From positions 2,170,001 through 2,234,000 of the forward strand of contig NZ_AP025018.1 in the NCBI RefSeq assembly GCF_019977735.1: a DNA stretch of 64,000 nucleotides, written 5' to 3'. Below, piece by piece: positions 26,170 to 36,728 of the stretch. The notes under the pieces are model-generated. The model was not told the origin of the DNA. It saw nothing but the letters and a program-made list of their open reading frames with translations, and did no database searches. The DNA comes from Calothrix sp. PCC 7716 (GTDB taxonomy: Bacteria > Cyanobacteriota > Cyanobacteriia > Cyanobacteriales > Nostocaceae). The translations under genes and the position numbers were made by a program. Position 1 is the first letter of the stretch. Each line of letters opens with the position of its first letter.

Positions 26170-29100
26170 ATGACTAGTAGTATCTATGCATTGTTGGTAG
26201 GAATTGATAACTATGCTAAACCTGTGAGTCCGCTCCAGGGTTGTATAAATGATGTAATGGCTGTAGAAGAGTATTTAAAAACACGGGTAAAAGCAGAAGG
26301 ATGGAATTTACACTTAAAAATTCTTAAAGATTCAGAAGCAACCCGTCAAGGTATAATTGACGGCTTTAGTGAGCATTTATGTCAAGCGAATAGCAATGAT
26401 GTAGCTTTCTTTTACTACAGTGGTCATGGTTCCCAAGAACCAGCACCCCCAGAGTTTTGGGAATTTCAACCGGACAAATTGAACGAAACGCTTGTTTGCT
26501 ACGATAGCCGTATGGAAGGAGGTAAAGATATAGCAGATAAGGAGTTAGCCTATTTAATCGCAAAGGTAGCAGAAAAAAATCCCCACATTACCTTAATATT
26601 AGATTGCTGTCATTCCGGTTCGGGGACAAGAGACCCATTCCAAGAAACCGCTGTTCGCCAATATACAGCTGATGTGCGCTCTCGTCCTCTAGATAGTTTT
26701 ATTTTTTCTAAAGAAGATATTCCAAGTTTCCGCTCTTTAGACAAACAAGCATCGGGTTGGAATTTACCAAGGGGTAAACATATTTTGTTCGCATCTTGTC
26801 AAAACTCAGAAACTGCCAAAGAATATAAAGTTGATGGTGAACACCGAGGCGCCTTTTGTTATTTTCTCACCAAAACGCTTAACGAAACTCAAGGAAATCT
26901 TACCTATCGAGATTTATTTAAACATATCAATGCTTTGGTACGCACTAAAGTTAAACAACAATCACCGCAATTAGAAGCAACTGATAGTAAAGATTTAGAC
27001 CAATTATTTCTAGGTGGAGCAGTAAGCGATTGCGCTCCATATTATACTGTTGAGTATCACAAACAATATGGTTGGATAATTGATGGCGGCGCCGTACATG
27101 GTGTACCTCGTCCAAAAGATGGTGAAACTATGCATTTGGCACTATTTCCAATCACAGCCCAATCTGAAGAATTACGTAAATTATCTAATAAGCTGGGAGA
27201 AGCGCAAGTTACCGAAGTTTTACCACAACTAAGTCAAATCACAATTAACTCAATTACAAATTTAGACAAAGAACAAACTTTCAAGGCTGTTATTACTAGT
27301 TTACCTTTGCCACCAAAAGGTGTGTACTTTGCTGGTGAAGAAGAAGGAGTGCAATTACTAAAACAAGCATTACAAAATACTAATGATGGGCAACCTTCGC
27401 TGTATATACGCGAAGTTAGCGAGAACGAAACTGCTGAATTTAAAGTTGTCGCTTCAAACGGAGAGTATATAATTACCCGACCTGCAGATGGCATACCGAT
27501 AGTTAATCAAATTCCTGGTTATAGCCAACAAAGCGCTATATTAGTTGTGCAACGTCTCGAACACATTGCCCGCTGGACAAATCTTAGCGAATTATCTAGT
27601 CCTGCAAATAGTCGAATTAGTACGGGTGCAATTCAACTTGAAATTCATCAAGACAATCAAGTTTTAGAAGATAGTGAAATTAATCTTAGTTACTATCAAG
27701 ACGATAGCGGTAAATGGAACCGACCAAGCTTCAAAATCAAGCTTAAAAATACCAGCAACGAAACTCTCTATTGTGCATTACTCAACTTAACCCAAAAATT
27801 TGCAATTAATGCGGGCTTTTTTGAAGCAGGTTGCGTCAAACTTGAACCTAACCAACACGCTTGGGCATTCGGTGCAAAAGCTATTCCTGCCATCGTCCCT
27901 GACGATTTATGGCAGCAGGGAGTTACAGAGTATCAAGATATTGTCAAGCTCATCGTTTGCACCAATGAATTTGATGCCAGATTATTAGAACAAGATAAAC
28001 TCGATTTACCGCGTAAAACATATACTCAACGTAGTGTACGGTCAAGTACCCTTAACCGTTTGATGAGTCATTGGCAATCGCGCGATTTAATTTTAGATGA
28101 ACCAGCCGATGAATATGATGATTGGGTAGCTACTCAAGTTGCAATTAAAACGATTAGACCCCTGGAAACTGTTACCATACAAAATTCTGGTAATGGAGTA
28201 TCTTTGGGTGCAGGAGTAATTTTAAAAGCTCATCCTCATTTACAAGCAGAAGCTCGTTTAACCACTATTTCTCCATCTAGCAGAAATGCAGATAATTATT
28301 ATTTACCTCCCATTTTACGGGACAATCCCCACAGTCAACCCTTTACTTTAACAAACAGCCGAGGAATAGAAACAGGTGCAAACGCTTTAGTACTAAGTAA
28401 TGTCGATACTGCTACTATCTCCACTGTTACCCGTGAAAACCCATTAAAATTAGTCGTTGACACATACTTGGCGCCGGGTGAAAAAGTAATACCAATAGCT
28501 TACGACGGCGAATTTTATCTACCGTTGGGGGTGGGGTATTCTTGTAACGGAAGAACCGAAATTATATTAGAGCGTCTTCCCGAACCTGAACAAGGAGAGC
28601 GCAGTATAAAAAGCGCTTTCCAGATTTACTTCCAAAAAGTCGCCAGCGAAAAACTAGGATTTAAGTATTCTTATCCGCAGTTAGCTATAGCAAAGGTCAA
28701 CGCTTCGGAAAAAGTTAGCTATGAAACTGATTTATTTGCAATCAAACAACAAGTAGCCCAAGCCAAAAGAATAGTTTTGTTCATCCACGGAATTATCAGC
28801 GCCACCGAAAGTATGTTACCTGCAATGCTTCATGCGACCTGGGCAGTTGCAGGAGAGGAAAAGCCCTTAGCTCAAATGTACGATTTAATTCTTGCTTTTG
28901 ATTACGAAAACTTGAACACCTCAATTGAAGAAAACGCGCGGCTATTAAAACAACGTCTCGAAACAATAGGTTTGGGAGAAAACCACGGTAAACAGTTACA
29001 TATCGTTGCTTATTCGCTGGGTGGGTTAATATCTCGGTGGTTAATAGAACGCGAAGGAGGTAACAAAATTGTCAATCATTTAGTAATGTTAGGTACGCCA

Positions 29101-29613
29101 AATGCAGGTTCCCCTTGGTCTACAATTCAAGATTTTGCAACGACATCGCTCACATTAGTGTTAAATAACATATTCGCAGGCGCCTTACCGATGACCATAT
29201 TGGCTAGTTTGCTTACTTCCCTAGAAAAAATTGATGTTTCCCTCGATCAAGTTCGACCTGGGTCAGATTTTCTGAAATCTTTAGCAGTGAGTCCCGACCC
29301 AGGTATTTCTTACACAATTATTGCTGGCAATAACTCAGCAATATCCACAATAAGTGAAACCAAGAAATTACAACAATTAATACAGAAATTGAAACATAAA
29401 TCAATCAACTTAGCATTCTTTGGTCAAATCAATGACATTGCGGTAACGGTGAGCAGTATAACAAGCGTGAATAACGCGCGCTCACCCCAACCACAAATTT
29501 ATCAAGTAGATTGCAATCACCTCAATTACTTTAGTGATACCGCAACATTAAGCATACTTGCTAAGACGTTGATGGAAAGCGCTGTTACATCACATGCGGT
29601 TAATTGCCCATAA
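26170..29613 (+). CDS. Caspase-like protease fused to an alpha/beta-hydrolase (lipase-like)
   Basis: An 1147-aa two-enzyme protein. The N-terminal metacaspase-like domain has His86 in YYSGHGSQ and Cys147 in LDCCHSG, with a proper N-terminal strand IYALLVGIDNY. A long beta-rich middle (about 270-830) has no domain I can name. The C-terminal 290 residues are an alpha/beta-hydrolase: oxyanion segment LFIHGI, nucleophile elbow AYSLGGL, then LVMLGTPNAGSP, and a late His in NHLNYFSD. Cleavage by the protease half could release or activate the lipase half, a plausible membrane-attacking effector. No signal peptide. It heads a likely operon with the CHAT-AAA and AAA-WD40 genes. Confidence 0.88.
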   Translation: MTSSIYALLVGIDNYAKPVSPLQGCINDVMAVEEYLKTRVKAEGWNLHLKILKDSEATRQGIIDGFSEHLCQANSNDVAFFYYSGHGSQEPAPPEFWEFQPDKLNETLVCYDSRMEGGKDIADKELAYLIAKVAEKNPHITLILDCCHSGSGTRDPFQETAVRQYTADVRSRPLDSFIFSKEDIPSFRSLDKQASGWNLPRGKHILFASCQNSETAKEYKVDGEHRGAFCYFLTKTLNETQGNLTYRDLFKHINALVRTKVKQQSPQLEATDSKDLDQLFLGGAVSDCAPYYTVEYHKQYGWIIDGGAVHGVPRPKDGETMHLALFPITAQSEELRKLSNKLGEAQVTEVLPQLSQITINSITNLDKEQTFKAVITSLPLPPKGVYFAGEEEGVQLLKQALQNTNDGQPSLYIREVSENETAEFKVVASNGEYIITRPADGIPIVNQIPGYSQQSAILVVQRLEHIARWTNLSELSSPANSRISTGAIQLEIHQDNQVLEDSEINLSYYQDDSGKWNRPSFKIKLKNTSNETLYCALLNLTQKFAINAGFFEAGCVKLEPNQHAWAFGAKAIPAIVPDDLWQQGVTEYQDIVKLIVCTNEFDARLLEQDKLDLPRKTYTQRSVRSSTLNRLMSHWQSRDLILDEPADEYDDWVATQVAIKTIRPLETVTIQNSGNGVSLGAGVILKAHPHLQAEARLTTISPSSRNADNYYLPPILRDNPHSQPFTLTNSRGIETGANALVLSNVDTATISTVTRENPLKLVVDTYLAPGEKVIPIAYDGEFYLPLGVGYSCNGRTEIILERLPEPEQGERSIKSAFQIYFQKVASEKLGFKYSYPQLAIAKVNASEKVSYETDLFAIKQQVAQAKRIVLFIHGIISATESMLPAMLHATWAVAGEEKPLAQMYDLILAFDYENLNTSIEENARLLKQRLETIGLGENHGKQLHIVAYSLGGLISRWLIEREGGNKIVNHLVMLGTPNAGSPWSTIQDFATTSLTLVLNNIFAGALPMTILASLLTSLEKIDVSLDQVRPGSDFLKSLAVSPDPGISYTIIAGNNSAISTISETKKLQQLIQKLKHKSINLAFFGQINDIAVTVSSITSVNNARSPQPQIYQVDCNHLNYFSDTATLSILAKTLMESAVTSHAVNCP

Positions 29614-29623
29614 TATCCATGCC

Positions 29624-29653
29624 GTAGAGACGCGATTCATCGCGTCTCTACAA
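29624..29653. repeat. GTAGAGACGCGAT palindrome between two operon genes
   Basis: GTAGAGACGCGAT and its complement separated by two bases form a perfect hairpin 10 bases after the caspase-hydrolase stop. It is the inner hairpin of the repeat at 25864-26072, and here it may weaken read-through into the next gene. Confidence 0.75.
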
Positions 29654-29750
29654 GAATCTTGGTACAATACGTAAAATCTATTAAACCTGAATGGTAGTTA
29701 AAAACACTTTTAACTATTTTTTTATAAATATATTATTAACTATATAGTAT

Positions 29751-31451
29751 ATGAAGAAAATCCTTATATTATCAGCCAATCCGAAGGATACATCGAAACT
29801 ACGCCTTGATGAAGAAGTGCAAGAAATAGAGGCTGGATTAGAACGTTGTAAACATCGCTCAGAGTTTGAAATTATTTCTAAGTGGGCAGTGCGTCCTGAT
29901 ACTTTGCGTCAAGCTTTGCTAGACCATGAACCAGAAATTGTTCACTTTTGTGGACATGGTGCTGGTGTTGATGGTTTGGCATTAGAGAATAAGTTTGGAG
30001 AGACGCAATTAGTCAGTACAAACTCACTAGGAGGACTGTTTAAACTGTTTGAAGGCAAGATTAAGTGCGTTATTCTCAATGCCTGCTACAGTGAAGCACA
30101 ATCTGAGGCAATTAAACAGCACGTTGACTGGGTAGTAGGCATGAATCAAGCGATTGGCGATAAAGCTGCAGTTCAGTTTGCCAAAGGATTTTATGATGCT
30201 TTAGGCGCCGGTAGGTCATATGAAGATGCATTTGCCTTTGGTTGTAATGCAATTGATTTAGAAGAAATTCCCGAAGTTTCTACTCCAGTAATGAAAAGCA
30301 AGAATTCTGGTAGCCAAACGACTATACCACCACAAGAACCCAAGGAGGCGCCAGTAATCCGGGGTGAAAATCTATCTTCAGAGGTGCGTACAATTAGCAG
30401 CGTATCAAAACCATTGAAAACTTCAGCAACTCCTCTAGAAAACCCAGAAGGACAAGTACCACTAAAATCTTTGTTCTATGTAGAACGTCCACCGCATGAA
30501 GTTGACTGTTACGAAACTATTCTTCAACCCGCTGCTTTGATTCGCGTTAAAGCACCCCGACAAATGGGTAAAACTTCTTTAATGACGCGGATTCTTCACC
30601 ATGCCCAACAGCATGATTATAGAACTGTACGTTTGAACTTTCAATCAGCCGATGGCGAATTATTAGACACTTTAGATGAATTTTTGCAATGGTTTTGTGC
30701 TAGTGTCGCTTTTGAATTAGATTTACCAGATAAACTTGATGAATATTGGAAAGGTATTTTAGGTAGCAAAAATAAGTGTACAAGGTACTTTGAGAGGTAC
30801 TTATTACCCCAGATTAATAGTCCCATAGTGTTAGGGTTAGATGAAGTAGATCAAGTCTTCAAGTATCCAGAAATTGCTGCAGACTTTTTTGGGTTATTGC
30901 GAGCTTGGCATGAACGCGCGAAAAATGAGGCAGAGTGGCAAAAACTCGCGTTAGTGATTGTACATTCCAAAGAGGTTTATATACCCCTTAATATCAATCA
31001 ATCACCTTTTAATGTCGGATTAGCGATTGAGTTACCAGATTTGAACGTAGCTCAGATGCAAGATTTGATACAGCTACATGGATTAAACCTGACTGGCAAA
31101 GAAGTAGAGCAGATAATTAATCTCGTCGGTGGGCATCCTTATTTACTCCGAGTTGCCTTGTATCAAATAGCTCGTGGCAGAATTACCCTAGAAAAGCTTT
31201 GGGAAATAGCACCGACTGAGGAAGGTCCTTACAGCGAGCATTTACGGCGCCATTTACTGAATTTACAAGAAGACGAACAATTATTGACAGCATTTAAACA
31301 AGTGCTTGCAGCTTCACAACCCGTAGATGTGGGAACCACTGCAGCATTTAAACTCCGGAGTATGGGACTGGTTAAATTACAAGGAAACTCCGTGGCGCCA
31401 AAATGTTATTTATATAGAAAATATTTCAGCGCGCGCTTGGAGGTTGTATGA
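29751..31451 (+). CDS. CHAT peptidase fused to an AAA-like NTPase
   Basis: A 566-aa protein. Residues 1-185 are a CHAT-type caspase-like domain of the short '[13 protein letters not shown]' class with His69 (HFCGHG) and Cys112 (LNACYS). After a variable linker an AAA-like NTPase runs from about 240: [12 protein letters not shown] as Walker [12 protein letters not shown] as Walker B, and a winged-helix-like end ([13 protein letters not shown]). Its stop overlaps the start of the next gene by four bases (ATGA), so translation is coupled. The pair would work as protease plus WD40 sensor, both with related AAA-like domains. No box of its own; it probably depends on the upstream promoter. Confidence 0.88.
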   Translation: MKKILILSANPKDTSKLRLDEEVQEIEAGLERCKHRSEFEIISKWAVRPDTLRQALLDHEPEIVHFCGHGAGVDGLALENKFGETQLVSTNSLGGLFKLFEGKIKCVILNACYSEAQSEAIKQHVDWVVGMNQAIGDKAAVQFAKGFYDALGAGRSYEDAFAFGCNAIDLEEIPEVSTPVMKSKNSGSQTTIPPQEPKEAPVIRGENLSSEVRTISSVSKPLKTSATPLENPEGQVPLKSLFYVERPPHEVDCYETILQPAALIRVKAPRQMGKTSLMTRILHHAQQHDYRTVRLNFQSADGELLDTLDEFLQWFCASVAFELDLPDKLDEYWKGILGSKNKCTRYFERYLLPQINSPIVLGLDEVDQVFKYPEIAADFFGLLRAWHERAKNEAEWQKLALVIVHSKEVYIPLNINQSPFNVGLAIELPDLNVAQMQDLIQLHGLNLTGKEVEQIINLVGGHPYLLRVALYQIARGRITLEKLWEIAPTEEGPYSEHLRRHLLNLQEDEQLLTAFKQVLAASQPVDVGTTAAFKLRSMGLVKLQGNSVAPKCYLYRKYFSARLEVV

Positions 31452-34400
31452 CACAATACCAAGTCGGTGGCAGTCTTCCTGCTAATGCTCCAATTTATGT
31501 CAGGCGCCAAGCTGACCAAGATTTATATGAAGGCTTAAAAGCGGGTAATTTTTGCTACGTCCTCAACTCCCGGCAAATGGGCAAGTCGAGTTTGCGGGTA
31601 CAGGTAATGCAACGGTTAGTTTCCGAAGGTTTTGCTTGTGCAGCAGTTGACATTACAGCGATTGGAACAGCCGATATTAACTCAGAACAATGGTATGCTG
31701 GGGTAATTGATACCTTAGTAGGTATTTTTAAACTTTACAAAGAATTTGATTTAGAAACTTGGTGGCAAGAAAATAGTTTACTATCCCCTGTGCAAAAGCT
31801 GGGTAAATTTATTGATACAATTTTATTAGTGAAAATTACGAATCAAATCATTATATTTATTGATGAAATTGATAGTCTTCTGAGTTTAGATTTTAAAGAT
31901 GATTTTTTTGCAGCAATTCGTGCGTGTTATAACAAAAGAGTTGATAAACCAGCATATAAACGATTAACTTTTGCCTTACTGGGGGTAGCAACTCCTTCAG
32001 ATTTAATCAGTGATAAAAACCGCACACCGTTTAATTTAGGGACAGCAATTCAACTAAATGGTTTTGAATTGCACGAAGCGGCGCCGTTAGCACAAGGTTT
32101 AACAGATAATTCTCAAGAAATATTACAAACCGTATTAAACTGGACAGGGGGACAGCCATTTTTAACCCAAAAAGTATTAAAAATTTTAGCAAACCATAAT
32201 AATGTAGAGACGTTACATGTAACGTCTCTAGATGCCAAATGGGTTTCACAAATCATCCAAACCCAAATTATAGACAACTGGGAAACCCAAGACGAACCAG
32301 AACACCTAAGAACAATACGCGACAGACTTCTTCGCAACGAAAAGCGCGCGGGTAGGTTATTAGGACTATATCAACAAATTATCTCATCCTCCCTTACAGA
32401 AATCTCTGGAATAGCAGGGGATAACACCCCAGAACAAATGGAACTGCGGTTAACAGGGTTAGTAGTAAAGCGAGATGGCAAACTACAGGTATATAACCCC
32501 ATTTACCAAAAAATATTTAATACAGATTGGGTAGAAAAAGAACTAGCAAAACTGCGTCCCTATTCCCAAACCTTGAATGCTTGGTTAGAATCTGACCGCA
32601 AAGATGAATCACGGTTGTTACAAGGACAAGCTTTACAAGATGCCTTAAATTGGGCAAATGATAAAAGTTTAAGCGATATAGATTATCAATATTTAGGCGC
32701 CAGTCAAGAACTAGATAAGCAAGAAGTTAAATTTGCCCTAGCAGAAACAGAGAAAAAAGCTCTTCAAATTGTCGCCGACGCACAAAGCAAAGCCAAACGC
32801 ACCAAACGCATTAGTTTAACTATATTATCAGTAGCGGTTCTTGGGACAATCGGAGCGGGTTGGTATGCCAACACATTAATCAAAAATGCAGAAACAGTTA
32901 CTGCCTTGGAGCGACAAAGTAATAGTGCTTTAGAAGTGTTTAATGCCAAGCAAATAGATGGGTTACTCTTAGCAATGAGCGCCGGACAAGATTTACAAAA
33001 GTTTGTTGGGAAAAATGCCCCTATCGATACGTATCAAGTTACCAGCCCCATTGGCGCCTTACATAGCATTTTAACTAAAATTCAGGAACGTAATCAACTT
33101 AATGGGCATACAGATTATATCAGAAACGCCAATTTTAGCCATGATGGCAAGACGATAGTCACCGCATCAGACGACAAAACCGCCAAGGTCTGGGAGACGA
33201 CAACTGGCAAGTTGGTTTCCACCCTCACAGGGCATAGTTCAAATGTCAGAAACGCCAATTTTAGCCCCGATGGCAAGACAATAGTCACCGCCTCAAACGA
33301 CAATACCGCCAAGGTCTGGGAGACGACAACTGGCAAGTTACTTTCCACCCTCACAGGGCATAGTTCAAATGTCAGAAACGCCAATTTTAGCCCCGATGGC
33401 AAGACAATAGTCACCGCATCAGACGACAATACTGCCAAGGTCTGGGAGACAACAACTGGCAAGTTGGTTTCCACCCTCATAGGGCATAGTTCAAATGTCA
33501 GAAACGCCAATTTTAGCCCCGATGGCAAGACGATAGTCACCGCCTCATGGGACAATACTGCCAAGGTCTGGGAGACAACAACAGGCAAGTTGGTTTCCAC
33601 CCTCACAGGGCATACATTTTATGTCAACAACGCCAATTTTAGCCCCGATGGCAAGACGATAGTCACCGCCTCAGCAGACAATACCGCCAGGGTCTGGAAG
33701 ACGACAACTGGCAAGTTGGTTTCTACCCTCAATGAGCATACATCAAATGTCAACAACGCCAATTTTAGCCCCAATGGCAAGACGATAGTCACCGCCTCAA
33801 GTGACGGTACTGCCAAGGTCTGGAAGACGAAAACTGGTAAATTGCTTTCCACCCTCACAGCACATACATCTTATGTCATAAACGCCAATTTTAGCCCCGA
33901 TGGCAAAACGATAGTCACCGCATCAGCAGACAATACTGCCAAGGTCTGGGAGACGACAACTGGCAAGTTGGTTTCCACCCTCACAGCGCATATATCTACT
34001 GTCAACAACGCCAATTTTAGTCCAGATGGCAAGACGATAGTCACCGCATCAGATGACAAAACCGCCAAGGTCTGGGAGACGACAACTGGCAAGTTGGTTT
34101 CCACCCTCATAGGGCATACATCTTATGTCAACAATGCCAATTTTAGTCCAGATGGCAAGACGATAGTCACCGCATCAGATGACAAAACCGCTAAGGTCTG
34201 GGAGACAACAACAGGCAAGTTGGTTTCCACCCTCATAGGGCATATATCTACTGTTAATAACGCCAATTTTAGTCCAGATGGCAAGACGATAGTCACCGCC
34301 TCAGCAGACAATACTGCCAAGGTCTGGGAGACGACAACAGGCAAGTTGGTTTCCACCCTCACAGGGCATACATCTGCTGTCAACAACGCCAATTTTAGTC

Positions 34401-35296
34401 CAGATGGCAAGACGATAGTCACCGCATCAGGAGACAAAACCGTCAAGGTCTGGGAGATGAAAACTGGCAAGTTGGTTTCCATCCTCACAGGGCATAAATC
34501 TACTGTCAACAACGCCAATTTTAGTTCAGATGGCAAGATGATAGTTACCGCATCAGGAGACAAAACCGCCAAGGTCTGGGAGACGACAACAGGCAAGTTG
34601 CTTTTTACCCTCGAGCATACAGACATTGTCAACAACGCCAATTTTAGTCCAGATGGCAAGACGATAGTCACTGCCTCAAACGACAAAACTGCCAAGGTCT
34701 GGGAGACGACAACTGGCAAGTTGGTTTCCACCCTCATAGGGCATACATCTTATGTCAACAACGCTAATTTTAGTCCAGATGGCAAGACGATAGTCACCGC
34801 ATCAGATGACAAAACCGTCAAGGTCTGGGAGACGAAAACTGGCAAGTTGGTTTCCACCCTCACAGGGCATATATCTACTGTCAACAACGCCAATTTTAGC
34901 CATGATGGCAAGACGATAGCCACCGCCTCATGGGATAATACCGCGAAGGTTTGGCAATGGAAAGGGTTAGGGGAACTATTAGATACTGGTTGTGAGTGGT
35001 TAAAGGATTATTTGGTAATTAACCCTACTGAACTACAAAAATTAGAAGTATGTCAAACACCATCAAACTTAAAAGCAGCGGCGCCGTATGGTAGTATTCG
35101 TAATAATCGGGGATTAGCGAGGGCACTGACGGGAAATTACAAAGGCGCCATACCCGACTTTGAGGCATACATGCAAGAGATTGATGATAAAGAAAGTAAA
35201 GCACAATGGCAAGGATGGGTGAAAGACCTGCGTGCGGGTAAGAATCCGTTTACTAAGGAAGTGTTAGATAAATTGCGCTCACAAAAAGCTAATTAA
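31448..35296 (+). CDS. AAA-like NTPase with 15 near-identical WD40 repeats
   Basis: A 1282-aa sensor-type protein. The AAA-like domain has P-loop [11 protein letters not shown] (about 42-52), Walker [13 protein letters not shown] (about 134-145) and a winged-helix end. A transmembrane helix lies near 456-476 ([18 protein letters not shown]). From residue 554, 15 WD40 units of 42 aa follow, built on [20 protein letters not shown]. A cap ([17 protein letters not shown]) and a short TPR-like tail close the protein. The units differ mainly at positions right after the His and around the S-x-D-x-T turn. It is translationally coupled to the CHAT-AAA gene, whose protease it probably controls. Confidence 0.9.
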   Translation: MTQYQVGGSLPANAPIYVRRQADQDLYEGLKAGNFCYVLNSRQMGKSSLRVQVMQRLVSEGFACAAVDITAIGTADINSEQWYAGVIDTLVGIFKLYKEFDLETWWQENSLLSPVQKLGKFIDTILLVKITNQIIIFIDEIDSLLSLDFKDDFFAAIRACYNKRVDKPAYKRLTFALLGVATPSDLISDKNRTPFNLGTAIQLNGFELHEAAPLAQGLTDNSQEILQTVLNWTGGQPFLTQKVLKILANHNNVETLHVTSLDAKWVSQIIQTQIIDNWETQDEPEHLRTIRDRLLRNEKRAGRLLGLYQQIISSSLTEISGIAGDNTPEQMELRLTGLVVKRDGKLQVYNPIYQKIFNTDWVEKELAKLRPYSQTLNAWLESDRKDESRLLQGQALQDALNWANDKSLSDIDYQYLGASQELDKQEVKFALAETEKKALQIVADAQSKAKRTKRISLTILSVAVLGTIGAGWYANTLIKNAETVTALERQSNSALEVFNAKQIDGLLLAMSAGQDLQKFVGKNAPIDTYQVTSPIGALHSILTKIQERNQLNGHTDYIRNANFSHDGKTIVTASDDKTAKVWETTTGKLVSTLTGHSSNVRNANFSPDGKTIVTASNDNTAKVWETTTGKLLSTLTGHSSNVRNANFSPDGKTIVTASDDNTAKVWETTTGKLVSTLIGHSSNVRNANFSPDGKTIVTASWDNTAKVWETTTGKLVSTLTGHTFYVNNANFSPDGKTIVTASADNTARVWKTTTGKLVSTLNEHTSNVNNANFSPNGKTIVTASSDGTAKVWKTKTGKLLSTLTAHTSYVINANFSPDGKTIVTASADNTAKVWETTTGKLVSTLTAHISTVNNANFSPDGKTIVTASDDKTAKVWETTTGKLVSTLIGHTSYVNNANFSPDGKTIVTASDDKTAKVWETTTGKLVSTLIGHISTVNNANFSPDGKTIVTASADNTAKVWETTTGKLVSTLTGHTSAVNNANFSPDGKTIVTASGDKTVKVWEMKTGKLVSILTGHKSTVNNANFSSDGKMIVTASGDKTAKVWETTTGKLLFTLEHTDIVNNANFSPDGKTIVTASNDKTAKVWETTTGKLVSTLIGHTSYVNNANFSPDGKTIVTASDDKTVKVWETKTGKLVSTLTGHISTVNNANFSHDGKTIATASWDNTAKVWQWKGLGELLDTGCEWLKDYLVINPTELQKLEVCQTPSNLKAAAPYGSIRNNRGLARALTGNYKGAIPDFEAYMQEIDDKESKAQWQGWVKDLRAGKNPFTKEVLDKLRSQKAN
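32205..32230. repeat. Perfect 26-bp palindrome inside the AAA domain coding sequence
   Basis: TAGAGACGTTACA followed by its exact complement. It is a relative of the intergenic GTAGAGACGCGAT hairpin and is translated in frame as part of [15 protein letters not shown], in the winged-helix region of the NTPase. A repeat inserted into a coding sequence without breaking it is unusual. Confidence 0.8.
33107..34965 (+). repeat. Fifteen 126-bp tandem repeats encoding WD40 blades
   Basis: The repeat unit is 126 bases (42 codons), with long identical stretches such as GCCAATTTTAG and GCAAGACGATAGTCACCGC between units. Unit 12 is one codon shorter. The near identity at DNA level points to recent duplication or gene conversion. 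Large antisense frames in this stretch are products of the periodicity. Confidence 0.95.
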
Positions 35297-35412
35297 TATT
35301 CAGCGAAAGGCGCCAAGTTTTGGGAAGTTAAAGGTTTTACCACAAAGACTACTGGCGGTCACGATATCTAACCGAACAGCATTTCTACGTAGTAACCCTT
35401 AATTGCGAACAA

Positions 35413-35510
35413 ACATGTTCTTAATATTATTTTTACACGCAGTCCATTAAAATGGACTTTTGCTATTAGCCTAGGAACTTTTAGCCCTAGGCGGGTATGA
35501 GCATAGTTGC
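35413..35510. repeat. Intergenic palindromic repeat, copy 2
   Basis: Hairpin AGTCCATT / AATGGACT (35441-35458) followed by CCTAGGAACTTTTAGCCCTAGG. Diverged partner of the element near 309-397. The remaining 460-base gap between the AAA-WD40 gene and the peptidoglycan-binding array shows only this repeat and the promoter box. Confidence 0.55.
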
Positions 35511-35639
35511 AAATAGAGTAATTAATATTACATATACAAATTTAGGTGCAAGTTAGGGGGTACACAAAGTTTAATAGCTAGCTTTGGCGCCAACGACAGA
35601 TTAAACGAGAGATTTTGGAGTCACACTCAAGGGAACGTG

Positions 35640-35671
35640 ACTGCATAAGCCAAAATTAGCGACAACTATAT
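35640..35671 (+). promoter_or_regulatory. Shared promoter box before the first peptidoglycan-binding gene
   Basis: ACTGCATAAGC, 15 bases, CTATAT (continuing ATAAACAGAGA), 84 bases before the ATG. The whole leader, down to CCACTCTGCTTATTC, is copied before the next paired genes. Confidence 0.65.
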
Positions 35672-35755
35672 ATAAACAGAGATAGTGAACAAAACCACTC
35701 TGCTTATTCAAAAAGACTCAAAACAACAAAACTCAATTATTTAAGGAGAAAAAAC

Positions 35756-35986
35756 ATGTCAGTTCAAGCCAATCGAACAACTCTACGTGTCGGTAGCACC
35801 GGTAAAGATGTTGAATTTGTGCAATCAGTCCTAAATGTTCATGGTTTTGGTCGTATAGCTGAAGATGGAATATTTGGTTCTAGAACCGAAGGTGCTGTTA
35901 AGAAATATCAAAGAGACCGTGGATTGTCAGCAGATGGAATTGTCGGCCCTAAAACTTGGGCACGTATAATTCACGATGCTAATTAA
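35756..35986 (+). CDS. Single peptidoglycan-binding domain protein, 76 aa
   Basis: A complete PG_binding_1-type three-helix domain and nothing else: L-R-x-G-S-x-G-x-x-V at the start, then EDGIFGSRTEGAVKKYQRD and the closing ADGIVGPKTWARI. The ribosome binding site AAGGAG is eight bases before the ATG. There is no signal peptide. It is the most divergent member of the array and the only one without a C-terminal cysteine. Such domains bind cell-wall peptidoglycan in secreted enzymes; here, without export signals, the ligand is uncertain. Confidence 0.85.
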   Translation: MSVQANRTTLRVGSTGKDVEFVQSVLNVHGFGRIAEDGIFGSRTEGAVKKYQRDRGLSADGIVGPKTWARIIHDAN

Positions 35987-36081
35987 TGCTTTGAGGAGCT
36001 AGTTAACAATCTCGGCTCAACCTCAACTATATATAAACAGCGATGGTAAATACCAAATACCAAAGTTAGCCCTCAATCAAA

Positions 36082-36113
36082 ACTGCATAAGTCAAAATTA
36101 GCGACAACTATAT
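36082..36113 (+). promoter_or_regulatory. Shared promoter box before pair 1
   Basis: ACTGCATAAGT, 15 bases, CTATAT, 86 bases before the ATG; a perfect copy of the consensus. Confidence 0.65.
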
Positions 36114-36199
36114 ATAAACAGAGACGGTGAACAACAACCACTCTGCTTATTCAAAAAAACTCAAAACAACAACACACAATTATCTTTGGAGAACTCGAA

Positions 36200-36526
36200 A
36201 TGCAAGCACTAGCTATTGAAACTCTACCACGTCTTGCACAAGGCAGCAGAGGTGAAAGCGTTAAACATTTGCAACGATTACTAAACGCTTACAGTGAAAA
36301 AATTCAAAACTCTGGAAACGTATATCCAATATTGGATGTAGACGGTATTTTTGGTCCACGAACAAAAAATGCTGTTGAAGGTTTCCAAAGAGAATATAGC
36401 GAAATCCGTAATTTATCTATCGATCCAAGAGACCTCCATTACTTCCCAGTTGATGGAATAGTCGGTACCTTAACTTGGCGTGCGCTGGGTGATTTTGCTT
36501 ATCGTAGCTGTAATTTAACAGCTTGA
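36200..36526 (+). CDS. Peptidoglycan-binding domain protein, 108 aa (pair 1, long)
   Basis: One PG_binding_1-like domain with an insert of about 15 residues (FQREYSEIRNLSIDPRDLH) between the two conserved glycine motifs DGIFGPRTKNAVEGF and DGIVGTLTWRAL. It has one cysteine, close to the end (YRSCNLTA). There is no signal peptide. The start is set by GGAGAACTCGAAATG. It is the first gene of a two-gene unit (108 aa then 82 aa) that occurs four times in the array with over 90 percent alike sequence by eye, including leaders. Confidence 0.85.
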   Translation: MQALAIETLPRLAQGSRGESVKHLQRLLNAYSEKIQNSGNVYPILDVDGIFGPRTKNAVEGFQREYSEIRNLSIDPRDLHYFPVDGIVGTLTWRALGDFAYRSCNLTA

Positions 36527-36574
36527 TATCTACATCAGCCTTTCGCAGTCAAAAATAACTTTTCACACATTCAG

Positions 36575-36708
36575 CAACTAACATTACTCAAAGACTTATG
36601 CAAAGAAACCGGGTTTCTACGAAAAATCGTCGTTTTTATTAAAAGTCATCGACAAAGAAACCCGGTTTCTCAGATTGCGTAAGTCCTGAACAACTAACAT
36701 TACTCAAA
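36575..36708. mobile_element. MITE-like insertion between the genes of pair 1
   Basis: Compared with the other three pairs, 98 extra bases (36593-36690) sit here between two copies of an 18-base direct repeat, CAACTAACATTACTCAAA. The insert has inverted ends GACTTA(T/C)GCAA and carries the AGAAACCGGGTTTCT palindrome pair also found at 6667 and 53519. The empty site is seen in pairs 2 to 4. Confidence 0.75.
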
Positions 36709-36728
36709 TCAAATCAGGAGAAAAAATC

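Noticed and set aside
33115-34737. Long antisense frames across the WD40 array ([15 protein letters not shown] repeats)
   Set aside because: The 126-bp periodicity keeps the opposite strand open; the sense strand encodes clear WD40 blades.
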